Shown here: piece by piece, positions 1 to 8,390 of the stretch | Layout of the letters: every line of letters starts with the position of its first letter | Position numbering within the stretch: the first letter of the stretch is position 1 | Assembly: GCA_019746355.1 (NCBI GenBank) | Contig: JAIESC010000147.1 | Coordinates: 1-56,632 of the forward strand | Length of the DNA stretch: 56,632 nucleotides | Direction: 5' to 3' | Source of the DNA: Xanthobacteraceae bacterium | Lineage (GTDB): Bacteria; Pseudomonadota; Alphaproteobacteria; Rhizobiales; Xanthobacteraceae | Program-made: the position numbers and the translations under genes | Notes under the pieces: generated by a model | Database searches by the model: none | What the model was told of the DNA's origin: nothing | The model's input: only the letters and a program-made list of their open reading frames with translations

Positions 1-95
1 GCACCGAGGGAATCACCCTCCAAAGCTCAAGGCAAAATCAGCAAAACAGGCCCGTTAACCTGAATTCCCTGCCGTGGGGGTGGTTTGCTGGCGGG

Positions 96-123
96 TTGAC
101 TTTGGTCGTGCAGCAACTATATC
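96..123 (+). promoter_or_regulatory. Sigma-70-like promoter ahead of the structured element
   Basis: A TTGACT box (96-101) and a TATATC box (118-123) are separated by 16 bp. The -35 matches consensus at five of six positions and the -10 at four of six. A start near 130 would transcribe the structured element at 213-365 on the + strand, with no open reading frame of recognisable function behind it. Inferred from sequence only. Confidence 0.45.
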
Positions 124-129
124 TGTTCC

Positions 130-390
130 TGTTTTGTTCTTTAAGCGGATGCCGTCGATCGCGGCGTTCGACGAGGGAGCAGGATGCGGTGCCCGACAAC
201 TGGCATCGCGTTGGAGCGCCGGGAGGCGCCGGGCCCTACGTCATTGGGCCAGCGCGCCCGAAAGCGGCAACCCCTGGTAACAGGGACTTGCCGTGGCGCG
301 CGGCGGACCCCGGATTTGGGTTCGCCAACCGGCGGCGATCCGCCGGTGGCGCCTCCCGGCGCTCCATCGCCTCTTTCGAGAGGGACGGAA
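130..390 (+). ncRNA. Candidate structured non-coding RNA (or folded repeat)
   Basis: The core 213-365 is closed by a perfect 18-bp inverted repeat (213-230 with 348-365). Inside it nearly every base falls in one of four arms. They are 232-236/246-250; 252-258/295-301 continued by 266-270/288-292 and 272-276/281-285 with a GTAA loop; 302-310/318-326 with one G-T pair; and 328-335/340-347 with a CGAT loop. Smaller stems flank it: 153-158/168-173, 183-187/203-207, and 370-374/379-383 with a TTCG loop. GNRA and UUCG loops and the G-U pair all fit a + strand RNA. No known family is recognised; it could instead be a dispersed palindromic repeat. Confidence 0.5.
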
Positions 391-587
391 AATAGGGAAG
401 CGGGCCGGCCCGGGCGCCCGAATTCAAAGCCAGGGTTCGCGAACATGTGTCTGAAGGAGCGAGACAGAAGGAGCGAGCAGAGATTGACGCGACCGAGTCC
501 CCACCGCGAGCGGCGCGCATCTTGCGCAGCATCGCGATCACCGACAGCGCGACGTTCTTGAAGCCGTTCGCCGCGAGAAAATGCGAT

Positions 588-2924
588 CTAACCCGCCGCC
601 ATCTCCTGGCACGCCTTCCACACCTTCTCCGGCGTTGCCGGCATCTGGATCTTATGCCCCGACCCCGGGATCGCATCCGAGAACGCGTTCATGATCGCGG
701 CGATCGCGGCCGTCGTGCCGGCCTCGCCCGCGCCCTTGACCCCCAGGGGATTGGTGGTCGCCGGCACGATCACGACCGCATCCTTGAACATCGGCAGGTC
801 CTCGGCGCGCGGCATGGCGTAGTCCATGAACGACGCGGTGACGAGCTGGCCGTTGTCCTCATCGAACACCGTCTGCTCCATCATCGCCTGGCCAACGCCC
901 ATCGCCACCGAGCCGTGCACCTGGCCCGCGACGATGGTGTGGTCGAGGATGTTGCCGCTGTCGTCCACCGCGGAATAGGACGCGAGCTTCGAGAAGCCGG
1001 TCGCCGGATCGACCTCGACCTCGGCGACGTGACAGCCGTTGGGGAAGGTGAGCGGCGTGTCGGTGACCACTTTGGTGTCGAGGTCCTCCTCGATCTCGCC
1101 CGTCTTCTTCATCTCTTTGGCGCGTGCCGCCACGTCGAACAGCGACATGCGGCGGTCGGTGCCGACCACGTTGAACGCGCCGTTCTTGTACTCGATGTCG
1201 CCTTCGCCGGCTTCGAGCGCCGCGGCCGCGACCTTCTTGCCCTTGGCGAGCATGGCTTCGAGCGTCTTCACCATGGCGTGGCCCGCGGTCATCGCGGTGC
1301 GCGAGCCGACCGAGGCGTAGCCCGCGATCTCGTGGGCGCTGTCGCCATGCGCATGGCCGACCTGCGCGGCCTTGATGCCGAGCCGCTCGGCGACCATGCG
1401 CGGGAAGATCGTCGCATGGCTCTGGCCGGTCGACTGCACGTTCATGGTGAAGGTCAGCTTGTCGCCGCCGGGGAACGACACCTGCGTGCCCTCGGTCGGC
1501 GAGCCGCCGGCGTGCTCCAGCACGAAGCAGACGCCCAGCCCGCGCAGCAGGCCCTTCTTCTTCGACTCCTTCTTGCGCGCCTTGAAGCCCGCGTAGTCGG
1601 CAAGCTCCAGCCCCTTGTCGACCACGGTCGCGAAATCGCCGCTGTCATAGGTCGTGCCGATCGCGGTCTTGTACGGCATCGCCTTCTTGGAGATCAGGTT
1701 TTTCTTGCGCAGCTTGATCGGATCGATGCCGGTGACCCGCGCGGCCTCGTCCACCACGCGCTCCAGGCAATAGCTCGCCTCCGGACGGCCCGCGCCGCGA
1801 TAGGGCGCGGTCGGCGTGGTGTGGGTGAACACGCACTTGGCCTGCACGTCCATCAGCTTGATGTCGTACATGCCGGGCAGGCAGCGCGTCATGTTGGCGG
1901 TGTGGATGTTGGCGCCGACCGCGCCGACATAGGCGCCGAGGCTGCCGTAGTGGCGCAGCCGGAACGCCAGGAAGTTGCCCTTGTCGTCGAGCGCAAGCTC
2001 CACGTCGCTGGCCGCATCGCGGGCGTGATTGTCGCTCACGAAAGATTCGTTCCGTCCCGACATCCAGTGCACCGGCCGGCCGATTTTCTTCGCGCCGACC
2101 AGCATTGCCACGTATTCCGGATATGGACCGGTCTTGAGCCCGAACGCGCCGCCGACCTCCTCGGTGGTCACGCGGATTTTCGCCGGCGGGATGCCCATCA
2201 CGCCCGCCATCGCGTCGCGCATGGCGCGGGCGCCCTGCGAGCAGACGCGCAGCAGGTAGCTGTCGTTCGCCTTGTCGTAGCTCGCGGTGCCGCCGCGCGG
2301 CTCCATCGAGGCGACGTTGATGCGCTGGTGCACCAGCGACACCTTGGCGACATGCGCCGCGGATTTCATCGCCGCGTCGACCTTCGCCGCCATCTCGTCC
2401 GGGTTGGCCGCAAGCCCGGCCCAGTCCACGGCGATGTTGCCCGGGGCGTCCGGCCACACCTGCGGCGCGCCGGGCTTCATCGCCGCGCGCAGATCGGTCA
2501 CCGCGTCATGCGCCTCGTAATCGACCTCGACCGCCTCCGCGCCGTCCTGCGCCGCCGCGTAAGTCTCGGCGAGCACCATCGCCACCGGCTCGCCGACGTG
2601 CCGCACCTGCTCGCCGGCCAGCGCCGGCCGGGTCGGCATGACGAGCTTGCCGCCGTTGCGGCCCGCGACCGGCGGATGCTGCGACAGGTTCTTCACCCCT
2701 GCGGCCTTGATGTCGTCCATGGTGATGACCGCGACCACGCCCTTGATCGCCAGCGCCGGCTGGACGTGGACCGATTTGACGGTGGCGAAGGCGTGCGGCG
2801 AGCGGACGAAGCAGGCATAGGTCTGGCCGGGCAGCGGCGCGTCGGCCATGTAGCGGCCGGAACCGCGCAGCAGGTAGTCGTCCTCGACGCGCAGGGTGGG
2901 GCTGTGGGAAGTGGTCTGGTCCAT
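588..2924 (-). CDS. Xanthine dehydrogenase-family molybdopterin-binding subunit (CoxL-like, orphan)
   Basis: This 778-residue protein is a molybdenum hydroxylase large subunit. An N-terminal alpha/beta hammerhead domain (about 15-140) is followed by the two molybdopterin-binding domains, with GGAFG at 258-262 and a C-terminal KGAGEAG carrying the catalytic glutamate. The active-site loop reads PYRGAGR (374-380), without the cysteine of true CO dehydrogenase (AYRCSFR), so CO oxidation is unlikely; an aldehyde or N-heterocycle is more plausible. No FAD or 2Fe-2S partner gene adjoins it: upstream is a divergent gene and downstream is non-coding. It is full length for the family. The substrate is unknown. 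Confidence 0.93.
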   Translation of the reverse strand: MDQTTSHSPTLRVEDDYLLRGSGRYMADAPLPGQTYACFVRSPHAFATVKSVHVQPALAIKGVVAVITMDDIKAAGVKNLSQHPPVAGRNGGKLVMPTRPALAGEQVRHVGEPVAMVLAETYAAAQDGAEAVEVDYEAHDAVTDLRAAMKPGAPQVWPDAPGNIAVDWAGLAANPDEMAAKVDAAMKSAAHVAKVSLVHQRINVASMEPRGGTASYDKANDSYLLRVCSQGARAMRDAMAGVMGIPPAKIRVTTEEVGGAFGLKTGPYPEYVAMLVGAKKIGRPVHWMSGRNESFVSDNHARDAASDVELALDDKGNFLAFRLRHYGSLGAYVGAVGANIHTANMTRCLPGMYDIKLMDVQAKCVFTHTTPTAPYRGAGRPEASYCLERVVDEAARVTGIDPIKLRKKNLISKKAMPYKTAIGTTYDSGDFATVVDKGLELADYAGFKARKKESKKKGLLRGLGVCFVLEHAGGSPTEGTQVSFPGGDKLTFTMNVQSTGQSHATIFPRMVAERLGIKAAQVGHAHGDSAHEIAGYASVGSRTAMTAGHAMVKTLEAMLAKGKKVAAAALEAGEGDIEYKNGAFNVVGTDRRMSLFDVAARAKEMKKTGEIEEDLDTKVVTDTPLTFPNGCHVAEVEVDPATGFSKLASYSAVDDSGNILDHTIVAGQVHGSVAMGVGQAMMEQTVFDEDNGQLVTASFMDYAMPRAEDLPMFKDAVVIVPATTNPLGVKGAGEAGTTAAIAAIMNAFSDAIPGSGHKIQMPATPEKVWKACQEMAAG

Positions 2925-2953
2925 GTCGGCTGGGGCTTTCCGGGGAGGGCAAT

Positions 2954-2973
2954 TAAGCTATGGAGGAAGCTTA
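2954..2973. promoter_or_regulatory. Inverted repeat in a divergent promoter region
   Basis: TAAGCT (2954-2959) and AGCTTA (2968-2973) form an inverted repeat with an 8-base spacer inside the 77-bp gap between the divergent molybdopterin-subunit gene and the dehydrogenase gene. Its position suits a shared operator, but no regulator gene lies beside it and the arms are only 6 bp. Confidence 0.25.
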
Positions 2974-3001
2974 GAAATAACGGCCGGAAAAGCCTCGTGC
3001 A

Positions 3002-4198
3002 ATGACCTCAAATGGCGCGGATTTAGTCCCGATCGGACTGGGCATCGTCGGCCTCGGCATGGCAGGCGCGGTGATGGTCCATGCCGCGGCCGCGCATCCC
3101 GGCTATGTGCTGAAAGCAGGGGCCGACCCGCATCCGGGCCCGCGCGAGGCCTTCGCCCGCGACCATAACGCACGGGCCTATGCCGACGTGACCGAGCTGG
3201 TCGCGGACCCGCAGGTGCAGGCGGTCTATATCGCCACCCCGCACCAGTTTCATGCGCCGCACGCAACGCTTGCCGCCGAGCACGGCAAGCACGTCATCCT
3301 GGAAAAGCCGATGGCGCTGACGCTCGCCGATTGCGACGCGATCATCGCCGCGGCCGAGCACCACAAGGTGCATCTCGTCGTTGGCCACACCCACGCCTTC
3401 GATCCGAACGTGCGGCTGATGCGCGACATCATCGCCCGCGGCGAGCTGGGCCGCCTCGGGCTGATCAACAGCTTCAACTACACCAATTTTCTCTATCGCC
3501 CGCGCAGGCCCGAGGAGCTCGACACGTCGAAGGGTGGCGGCATCCTGTTCAACCAGGTGCCGCACCAGATCGACACTGCGCGGCTGCTTGCAGGCGGCGT
3601 GGCCAGGAGCGTGCGGGCGCTGGCGAGCGTGCTCGATCCGTCGCGGCCGACCGAGGGAAGCTGCGCCGCGCTGCTGCAGTTCGAGGGTGGTGCGGCGGCC
3701 TCGCTGGTCTACAGCGGCTACGATCACTTCGACACCGACGAATGGCATTTCGGCATCGGCGAGCGCGGCGCGCGGAAGCCAATCGCGCACGGCGCGGCCC
3801 GCCGCGCGCTCGCCAACGCCAAGGACGAGACAAAAGCGCGCACCGAAACTTTTGCCTACGGGAGCACCGCCAGTGCGCTGCCGCCGCACCAGCCGCATTT
3901 CGGCATCACCATCGTGACGTGCGCGGACGGCGACATGCGCGCGTCGGCCGATGGCGTCACGATCTATGGCCGCGACGGATTGCGCGAAATCCCGCTGCCG
4001 CGCGGCGCCAGCATGCCCGGCCGGCGCGAGGTGCTGGACGATCTCGCGGCGGCCATCCGCAGTGGCAAAAGGCCGGTCCACGACGGGCGCTGGGGCAAGG
4101 CCACGGTCGAGGTGGCGCTGGCGATCCTGCGCTCATCGCGCGAGGGCAGGGAGGTCATGCTGGAACACCAGGTGGCGGTGGACGGTTCGCCGGGGTAG
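3002..4198 (+). CDS. Gfo/Idh/MocA-family oxidoreductase, probable dihydrodiol dehydrogenase
   Basis: This 398-residue NAD(P)-dependent dehydrogenase has the N-terminal Rossmann motif GIVGLGMAG (14-22) and the family signature EKP (101-103), whose lysine is catalytic, followed by a C-terminal substrate domain containing GHTHAFDPN. It is the first gene of a + strand run with the Rieske dioxygenase alpha and beta genes 57 bp downstream. Family members such as the phthalate 4,5-cis-dihydrodiol dehydrogenase rearomatise dioxygenase products, so the same role is inferred here. The exact diol cannot be read from the sequence. Confidence 0.88.
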   Translation: MTSNGADLVPIGLGIVGLGMAGAVMVHAAAAHPGYVLKAGADPHPGPREAFARDHNARAYADVTELVADPQVQAVYIATPHQFHAPHATLAAEHGKHVILEKPMALTLADCDAIIAAAEHHKVHLVVGHTHAFDPNVRLMRDIIARGELGRLGLINSFNYTNFLYRPRRPEELDTSKGGGILFNQVPHQIDTARLLAGGVARSVRALASVLDPSRPTEGSCAALLQFEGGAAASLVYSGYDHFDTDEWHFGIGERGARKPIAHGAARRALANAKDETKARTETFAYGSTASALPPHQPHFGITIVTCADGDMRASADGVTIYGRDGLREIPLPRGASMPGRREVLDDLAAAIRSGKRPVHDGRWGKATVEVALAILRSSREGREVMLEHQVAVDGSPG

Positions 4199-4255
4199 AT
4201 GTAGAGAAACCGCCGCAATCCGCGCGCCGCGCGCGTTATTCGCTGGAGCCCGAAA

Positions 4256-5563
4256 ATGCTCGATCAGCCCCGCAGGAACGGCCATTCCAACGGCCATGGC
4301 AAGCTCATCGTCGAGGACCTGGAGAACCTGACGTTCCAGGTCCATCGCAGCGTGTTCGTCTCCAAAGACATCCTGGAGGACGAGCAGCGCGCCATCTTCG
4401 ACAAGTGCTGGGTCTATGTCGGCCACGCCTCGGAGGTGAAGAACCCGGGCGACTTCCGCACCCGCAACGTGGCCGGCCGGCCGGTGATCTTCTGCCGCGA
4501 CAGGAAGGGCGAGGTCCGCGCGCTGTTCAACGTCTGCCGCCATCGCGGCGCGCTGGTCTGCCGCGAGCGCGAGGGCAACACCCGGCAGTTTTACTGCATC
4601 TATCACGGCTGGGCCTACAACACCGACGGCTCGATCAAGGGCATTCCGGGCGACGACGCCTATCCGCCGGGCTTCGACAAGCAGGGCAAGGGCCTCGTGC
4701 CGGTGCCGCGGCTCGAGCACTACAAGGATTTCTATTTCGCCAATCTCGATCCGAATGCACAGGACCTCGCCACCTATCTCGCCGGCGCCAAGGACTACAT
4801 CGATCTCGTGGTCGATCAGTCGCCGTCCGGCAAGATGGAGATCATCTCCGGCGTGCAGGAGTACGACATCAAGGCGAACTGGAAATTGCTGGTCGAGAAC
4901 AGCGTCGACGACTACCACCTCGTCACCACGCATTCGACCTGGCTCAATTACATGCGCAACTCCGGCGTCAACGTGACGCCGGCCAAGGGCCACATGCTGC
5001 CGACCAAAGGCTTCGGCAAGGACCTCGGCAACGGCCATCTCACCACCGACAACCCGAACTACCGCGGCCGTCCGGTGGCACGCTGGATTTCGGTCTACGG
5101 CGAGGAGGCCAAGGCCGACATCGACGCGATCCGCAAGGAGCTGGTCGAGCGCCTCGGCGAGGCGCGGGCGGCGCGCGTCGCCGACACCAACCGCAACCTT
5201 TGCATCTTCCCCAATCTCGTCATCAACGACGGCTCGTCGGTGACGGTGCGGCATTTCACGCCGGTTGCGCCGGACCTGATGAAGGTCAGCGCCTGGGCGC
5301 TCGGGCCGGTCGAGGAGACCGAGGCGCAGCGCGCGCGGCGGCTGCACGCCTTCCTCACGTTCTACGGCCCCGGTGGTTTCGCCACGCCCGACGACGTCGC
5401 CGCGCTGGAGCTGGCGCAGCAGGGCTATGCGGCGTGGCGCGAGGTGCCGTGGACCGATCTGTCGCGCGGCATGGGCAACAGCCAGGAGCAGTTGGCGACC
5501 GACGAAGGCCATCTGCGCGTGTTCTGGCGCAAATGGGACCAGATGATGGAGGCGCACGCGTGA
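4256..5563 (+). CDS. Aromatic ring-hydroxylating dioxygenase, alpha subunit (Rieske)
   Basis: The 435-residue protein carries the Rieske 2Fe-2S ligands C94-x-H96 and C114-x-x-H117, and the mononuclear iron site N215...D218-x-Y220-H221...H226, where D218 matches the residue that bridges electron flow between subunits in naphthalene dioxygenase. The C-terminal GGFATPDD region should supply the third, carboxylate ligand. It inserts both atoms of O2 into an aromatic ring with electrons from a ferredoxin and reductase, neither of which is encoded nearby. Its stop overlaps the GTG start of the beta gene, so the two are translationally coupled. Confidence 0.95.
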   Translation: MLDQPRRNGHSNGHGKLIVEDLENLTFQVHRSVFVSKDILEDEQRAIFDKCWVYVGHASEVKNPGDFRTRNVAGRPVIFCRDRKGEVRALFNVCRHRGALVCREREGNTRQFYCIYHGWAYNTDGSIKGIPGDDAYPPGFDKQGKGLVPVPRLEHYKDFYFANLDPNAQDLATYLAGAKDYIDLVVDQSPSGKMEIISGVQEYDIKANWKLLVENSVDDYHLVTTHSTWLNYMRNSGVNVTPAKGHMLPTKGFGKDLGNGHLTTDNPNYRGRPVARWISVYGEEAKADIDAIRKELVERLGEARAARVADTNRNLCIFPNLVINDGSSVTVRHFTPVAPDLMKVSAWALGPVEETEAQRARRLHAFLTFYGPGGFATPDDVAALELAQQGYAAWREVPWTDLSRGMGNSQEQLATDEGHLRVFWRKWDQMMEAHA

Positions 5564-6069
5564 ACAAGCCGCTCGATCCCGCCTCGACGGTGACGCGCGC
5601 CGAGGTGGAGGATCTGCTCTATCACGAGGCCGATCTGCTGGATGCGTGGCGGCTCGACGACTGGCTCGGGCTTTTGACCGACGACTCGTCCTACTACGTG
5701 CCGCCGAACGACAAGCCGGACGGCGACCACCGCTTCACGCTATTTACGGTCGCCGACGACATCGTGCGCCTGCGCGAACGTATCATCCGTCTCAAAGACC
5801 CGAACTGCCACGCCGAATACCCGCCGTCGCACACCCGCCGCCTGATCACCAATGTGCGCCTCACCGGCACCGAGGGCGACCTCATTCTGGTGTCGGCGAA
5901 CTTCGCGATCTTCCGTCACCGGAGGAACGAGCAGGCGCCGCGGCAGTTCGTCGGCCGCTACCGCTACAAGCTCAAACAGACCGATTCCGGCCTGAAGATT
6001 CACGAGCGCCGCGCCATCCTCGACGCCGAGGAACTGGGGGCTATGGGCGCGGTCAGTTTTTTGCTTTAG
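5560..6069 (+). CDS. Aromatic ring-hydroxylating dioxygenase, beta subunit
   Basis: The start is taken as the GTG at 5560, which overlaps the alpha-subunit stop (GTGA) and gives 169 residues, the normal size for a beta subunit. The same frame is open far upstream, but that part is an alpha-gene shadow. The sequence has the NTF2/SnoaL-like features of the family: an acidic N-terminal helix (EVEDLLYHEADLLDAW), then SSYYVPP and a C-terminal KIHERRAILD strand. It has no cofactor and stabilises the alpha3beta3 hexamer. The alpha-beta pairing excludes single-component Rieske demethylases. Confidence 0.93.
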   Translation: MNKPLDPASTVTRAEVEDLLYHEADLLDAWRLDDWLGLLTDDSSYYVPPNDKPDGDHRFTLFTVADDIVRLRERIIRLKDPNCHAEYPPSHTRRLITNVRLTGTEGDLILVSANFAIFRHRRNEQAPRQFVGRYRYKLKQTDSGLKIHERRAILDAEELGAMGAVSFLL

Positions 6070-6155
6070 TCCCGCCGGCCGTTACGAAGTCTAAGAAAAG
6101 CCTGGGTCGCCCGCATTCGCGGGCGATGCCATTCAGAACGCAATAGGGGAAGGAA

Positions 6156-7160
6156 ATGCCGAATCCGCTCGCGATCGACGCTCACGCGCACATCTGCACC
6201 GAGGAGACCATGAACCTCCTCAACAAGGAGATTCCGAAGGTCGCCTCGAGCCTCAAGGAATACGAGAAGGATGTGTTCGAATGGTCGGTCTGCGGCGTGC
6301 CGTACCGGCCGCTGCCGCGCGGCGGCTTCGACATCGAGCAGCGGCTGAAGGACATGAAGGCGTCCGACGTCGACATGCAGGTGCTGTCGAACACGCCGCA
6401 GACCTTCATGTACAACCAGGACGCCGGCATGACCACCGCGGGCTGCGTCATCCAGAACGACCAGATCGCCAAGCACGTCCGCGACTATCCGAAGAGCTTC
6501 TACGGCATCGCCACGCTGCCGATGCAGGCGCCGAAGGCCGCTGCCGACGAGCTGGAACGTTCGATCTCCAAGCTCGGGCTGAAGGGCATGCAGATCGGCT
6601 CCAACATCAACGGCAAGAACCTCGACGAGCCGGAGTTCGAGCCGGTGTGGCAGGTGGCGAACGCGCACAACGCCTTCTGCATGGTGCATCCGAACAACGT
6701 CGCGGGCGCCGACCGGCTGCGGAAATATTATCTCAACAACCTGATCGGCAATCCGCTCGACACCACCATTGCGGCGGCGTCGCTGGTGTTCGGCGGCGTG
6801 ATCGAGCGCTTCCCCAACATCCGCTTCTACATGGTGCACGGCGGCGGCTTCACGCCGTATCAGGCCGGACGCTGGCAGCACGGCTGGCACGTGCGCCCCG
6901 AGCCGAAGGTCAATCTCAAGTATCCGCCGGCCGAGACGATCCGCACCTTCTACTGGGACACCATCCTGCACTCGAAGCCGCAGCTCGAGTTCCTGGTGAA
7001 GGAATGGGGAGCCAACAAGGTGATCCTCGGCAGCGACTACCCTTACGACATGGGCACGTTCGAATGCGCGCGGCAGGTCAAGGCGCTGTCCTGCGGCGAG
7101 CTCGACAAGGTGACCATGCTCAACGGCCTGGTGCAGAAACTTCTCGCGGGCGTGAAGTAA
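6156..7160 (+). CDS. Amidohydrolase-family (ACMSD-like) protein
   Basis: This 334-residue metal-dependent TIM-barrel protein has the first metal pair H10-x-H12, a central MVHP, the later YMVHGGG and the C-terminal GSDYPYD whose aspartate is the usual catalytic base. This amidohydrolase-2 subfamily includes aminocarboxymuconate-semialdehyde decarboxylase and gamma-resorcylate decarboxylase, so decarboxylation or ring-product hydrolysis after the upstream dioxygenase is a reasonable inference. A purine-rich site (GGGGAAGG) precedes the ATG. The stop TAA shares its last base with the ATG of the next gene. Confidence 0.88.
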   Translation: MPNPLAIDAHAHICTEETMNLLNKEIPKVASSLKEYEKDVFEWSVCGVPYRPLPRGGFDIEQRLKDMKASDVDMQVLSNTPQTFMYNQDAGMTTAGCVIQNDQIAKHVRDYPKSFYGIATLPMQAPKAAADELERSISKLGLKGMQIGSNINGKNLDEPEFEPVWQVANAHNAFCMVHPNNVAGADRLRKYYLNNLIGNPLDTTIAAASLVFGGVIERFPNIRFYMVHGGGFTPYQAGRWQHGWHVRPEPKVNLKYPPAETIRTFYWDTILHSKPQLEFLVKEWGANKVILGSDYPYDMGTFECARQVKALSCGELDKVTMLNGLVQKLLAGVK

Positions 7161-8227
7161 TGGCGGAGGCGCAAGGCGCGCGGATCGCAGCACCTGCGAT
7201 CGCGGCCTTCATCAAGGACGCGATGATGGCGGTCGGCGTGCCGGACGCCGACGCGGCGAAGGTCGCCGAGCTGATGCTCGAGGCCGATCTCGCCGGCGCC
7301 GACGCGCATGGCGTGTTCCGCCTGCCGCAGTACATCCGCCGCATCAAGGCCGGCGGCGTCAATCCGAAGGCGAATATCATCGTCGAGAAGACCGCGCCGG
7401 CCACCGCCATCGTCGATGGCGACAACGGCATGGGCCATCTGGTGATGCAGCGCGCCGCCGACATTGCGTTTGCGCTGGCGAAGGATACCGGCGTCGCCTG
7501 GGTCGGTGCGCGGCGCAGCAATCATGCCGGCGCGGCGGGGACCTACGCGGCGATGGCGCTGCCGCACGACATGATCGGCATCTACTCCGCGGTCGCCAAC
7601 GCCAACCACATGCCGGCCTGGGGCGCGGCCGAAAGCCTGCTCAGCACCAATCCGATCGCGATCGCCGTGCCCGCCGGGCAGGAGGCGCCGGTGGTGCTGG
7701 ACATCGCCACCACGGTCGTCTCCTACGGCACCGTGAAGGCCTACAAGCTTCAGGGCAAGCCGATGCCGGAAGGCTGGATGGTGAGCGCCACCGACGGCAA
7801 GCCGCTGACCGACTCGGCGAACAGCGGCGAGGGGCTGCTGATGCCGATCGGCGGCCACAAAGGTGCGGGGCTCGCGCTGGTGCTGGGCCTTCTCGCCGGC
7901 GTGCTGAACGGCGCGGCGTTCGGCCGCGAGGTGGTCGACTTCAACGCCGACGACGAAACCGCCTGCAACACCGGCCATTTCATCATCGCGCTGGATATTT
8001 CGCGGTTCATTCCGCTGGCGACCTTCAAATCCGAGATCGACCGCCAGCTTCGCGACCTGAAAGCCTCGCCGGTTCTCCCAGGCTTCGACGCGATCCGCCT
8101 TCCCGGCGAGCAGCGCCAAGTCCGCCGCGCCGAGCGGATGGCCCAGGGCGTGCCGGTGTTCCCGGAGGTGGTCGAGCAGCTCGACAAGCTCGCGGGGGAA
8201 TTAAAGATCAGGCGATTGGCCAGATAG
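7160..8227 (+). CDS. Ldh-family (malate/L-lactate/ureidoglycolate type) NAD(P)-dependent dehydrogenase
   Basis: The ATG at 7160 overlaps the preceding stop (TAATG), giving 355 residues. The family marks are ADAHGVFRLPQYI near the N-terminus, the RRSNHAGAAGTYA active-site histidine region, LLSTNPIAIAVP, and the C-terminal GGHKGAGLALVLGLLAGVL helix. Members reduce or oxidise 2-hydroxy/2-oxo acids with NAD(P)H. As the last gene of the Gfo/Idh-Rieske-amidohydrolase run it may process a 2-oxo or 2-hydroxy acid released after ring cleavage; that role is inferred from position. Confidence 0.9.
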   Translation: MAEAQGARIAAPAIAAFIKDAMMAVGVPDADAAKVAELMLEADLAGADAHGVFRLPQYIRRIKAGGVNPKANIIVEKTAPATAIVDGDNGMGHLVMQRAADIAFALAKDTGVAWVGARRSNHAGAAGTYAAMALPHDMIGIYSAVANANHMPAWGAAESLLSTNPIAIAVPAGQEAPVVLDIATTVVSYGTVKAYKLQGKPMPEGWMVSATDGKPLTDSANSGEGLLMPIGGHKGAGLALVLGLLAGVLNGAAFGREVVDFNADDETACNTGHFIIALDISRFIPLATFKSEIDRQLRDLKASPVLPGFDAIRLPGEQRQVRRAERMAQGVPVFPEVVEQLDKLAGELKIRRLAR

Positions 8228-8253
8228 CTGCTACCGTGTTGTTGCGCTCCGCC

Positions 8254-8363
8254 GTCATTCCGGGACGGCGCGAAGCGCCGGGCCCGGAATCCAGAGCCAC
8301 AACGTATGCTTTCTTTTTGGCTCTGGATTCCGGGTTCGCGCCTGCGGCGCGCCCCGGAATGAC
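8254..8363. repeat. Dispersed palindromic repeat, copy 1
   Basis: The ends are a perfect inverted repeat, GTCATTCCGG (8254-8263) and CCGGAATGAC (8354-8363). An inner inverted pair, CCCGGAATCCAGAGCC (8283-8298) and GGCTCTGGATTCCGGG (8319-8334), makes a long hairpin. The copy separates the convergent Ldh-family gene and a Bug receptor gene and may act as a bidirectional terminator. The same ends recur at 11152, 25423, 44856 and 46802. Confidence 0.85.
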
Positions 8364-8390
8364 AGCGCTGCGTGTTGCGACGTTATCGCT

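Noticed and set aside
213..365. tmRNA, 6S RNA, RNase P RNA or a tRNA cluster
   Set aside because: No tRNA-like acceptor, CCA end, TPsiC consensus or other hallmark of these RNAs is present; the four-arm layout with an 18-bp closing stem fits none I know.
588..2924. Aerobic CO dehydrogenase (coxL)
   Set aside because: The active-site loop is PYRGAGR without the cysteine, and coxM and coxS are absent.
447..3005. A very long + strand open frame opposite the molybdopterin-subunit gene
   Set aside because: It is Arg/His-rich with no domain and is the antisense shadow of a clear family member; GC-rich codon bias keeps antisense frames open.
3331..5559. Upstream extension of the dioxygenase beta-subunit frame
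   Set aside because: Only 5560-6069 has beta-subunit sequence; the earlier part is an out-of-frame reading of the dehydrogenase and alpha-subunit genes.
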